Assembly: GCA_024225635.1 (NCBI GenBank)
Contig: JAAEMK010001066.1
Coordinates: 1-42,012, forward strand
DNA from: Desulfobacteraceae bacterium
GTDB lineage: Bacteria; Desulfobacterota; Desulfobacteria; Desulfobacterales; Desulfobacteraceae
DNA length: 42,012 nt
Direction: 5' to 3'
Part shown: in pieces, positions 41,341-42,012 of the stretch
Position numbering within the stretch: the first letter of the stretch is position 1
Layout of the letters: the number at the start of each line of letters is the position of its first letter
Program-made: the position numbers and the translations under genes
The notes under the pieces: model-generated
The model's input: the letters and a program-made list of their open reading frames with translations, nothing else
Told to the model about the DNA's origin: nothing
Database searches by the model: none

Positions 41341-41852
41341 AACGTAGCAGGCAGATCATCGTCGTGTGCCACTGTCTTTTGAACGCAAACGCAAAGATCC
41401 ACCCCCTTGCCAACTATGCCGGCGTCAAGGAGGAGGTCATGCTTCCCTGCCTCAAGCAGGGGGCGGGCATCGTTCAGCTCCCCTGTCCCGAAACCACCTA
41501 CCTTGGCATGAACCGCTGGGGCATGACCGTGGAGCAGTACGACAATCCCGGGTATGTGAACCATTGCCGCAGGATACTGGAACCCTCCCTCGATGAGATC
41601 CAGGCGTTCCATAGCGCCGGTTACGAAATAATCTGTGTCATCGGGGTGGACGGCAGTCCCAGCTGCGGCGTCAATCAGACCTGCACCGGGTTCCACGGCG
41701 GTGAGATCAGCTCCATGGAGACCCTCGCCCCCCAGATCGACGCCCTCAAGCTGGTCAACGGCCAGGGCGTTTTCATCCGGGAGTTCAAGGCCCTCCTTGA
41801 ACAGCGGAATATCTCCCTCACCTTCCATGGTGTCGATGAGGAGGCCATCTAA
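41337..41852 (+). CDS. TudS/DUF523-related putative Fe-S desulfidase (CD3072-like)
   Basis: A 171-residue protein. Three Cys match the TudS/DUF523 cluster ligands: Cys13 in 'CHCLLN', Cys50 in 'LPCPETTYLG' and Cys110 in 'GSPSCGVNQTC'. TudS enzymes use a [4Fe-4S] cluster to remove sulfur from thiouracil. This branch resembles, from memory, the CD3072 group, which is only predicted to be a desulfidase. The ATG overlaps the ecfA2 stop (ATGA) and has AAAAGGAG upstream, so it is translated together with the transporter. The likely job is to desulfurate the imported compound, which is inference. Extra Cys (11, 38, 77, 100, 116) are present. Confidence 0.85.
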   Translation: MKRSRQIIVVCHCLLNANAKIHPLANYAGVKEEVMLPCLKQGAGIVQLPCPETTYLGMNRWGMTVEQYDNPGYVNHCRRILEPSLDEIQAFHSAGYEIICVIGVDGSPSCGVNQTCTGFHGGEISSMETLAPQIDALKLVNGQGVFIREFKALLEQRNISLTFHGVDEEAI

Positions 41853-41868
41853 CCATATCCCTTCTGTA

Positions 41869-41900
41869 AATCCCCTTGGCAGATTCTGGTCAAGGGGATT
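41869..41900 (+). terminator. Terminator of the ECF operon
   Basis: AATCCCCTTG (41869-41878) pairs perfectly with CAAGGGGATT (41891-41900) around a 12-nt loop. It is followed by CTTCCCTGTTTTA and lies 17 bp after the last stop of the operon. The remaining 100 bases of the window are AT-rich and show no gene. Confidence 0.75.
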
Positions 41901-42012
41901 CTTCCCTGTTTTATCCGGCATCCTTCATTTCCCGCTTTACACTTCATGCAAATTAAAATGATTTTTTGACGGGCAGGAGAATATTTTAAAAAATACTGTG
42001 AGCAGCACTCCA

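Overview
The window looks like a chromosomal segment of a strictly anaerobic, sulfate-reducing deltaproteobacterium of the Desulfobacterales type. This is inferred from gene content, not from a marker gene. The evidence is a secreted CbiK cobaltochelatase under a cobalamin riboswitch, a glutaryl-CoA dehydrogenase of the non-decarboxylating type with glutaconyl-CoA decarboxylase subunits, TRAP transport, an archaeal-type prolyl-tRNA synthetase, and a chromosome rich in PAS/dCache sensors. No rRNA, tRNA, CRISPR array, insertion sequence or phage module was seen. Most of the window is GC-rich; only about 1-1900 is AT-rich and gene-poor.

Layout. (1) 1-1905: an AT-rich accessory stretch with the tail of an unknown gene, a DUF2589 gene and a long apparently empty region. 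(2) 1906-8644: a signalling block with a dCache-PAS histidine kinase, a PAS-rich sigma54 activator without receiver domain, and a dCache chemoreceptor. (3) 8721-11061 (minus): an M20 peptidase and a DRE-TIM (isopropylmalate/homocitrate synthase-like) enzyme. (4) 11205-13390: a B12 block, in order promoter, cobalamin riboswitch, terminator, secreted CbiK, a small 24-residue-repeat protein, and CobO. (5) 13429-20602: a glutarate/glutaryl-CoA block with the dehydrogenase, a complete TRAP transporter, a stand-alone biotin carrier and GcdA, interrupted by a nicotinamidase on the other strand. The membrane decarboxylase subunit is not here. (6) 20617-21241: a HicA/HicB toxin-antitoxin pair. (7) 21500-24577 (minus): a polar amino acid ABC transporter. 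(8) 24944-34358: mostly housekeeping, with ispG, proS, rel, rpmB, bamD, trxB, trxA, purN and a TraB-family gene, and a cluster of dispersed palindromic repeats at 32860-33149. (9) 34677-38098: polA and a cyclic-nucleotide-binding-domain-only protein. (10) 38330-41852: a tightly overlapping operon of an ECF transporter (S, T, A1, A2) ending in a TudS/DUF523-type Fe-S desulfidase-like gene.

The most interesting system is (10). All the ATPase-motif losses visible in the two ECF ATPases fall into the same composite nucleotide site. The Walker A Lys, Q-loop Gln and H-loop His are lost in A1, and the LSGGQ signature is lost in A2. The other composite site is left fully canonical. The genes overlap and end in a putative desulfidase, which suggests import of a sulfur-containing small molecule followed by desulfuration. 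Other points of note are a family of GGGGTC palindromic repeats, a repeat protein inside the B12 regulon, twin inverted repeats spaced three helical turns apart before the biotin carrier gene, and a possible A-tract frameshift or sequence error at the start of the sigma54 activator.
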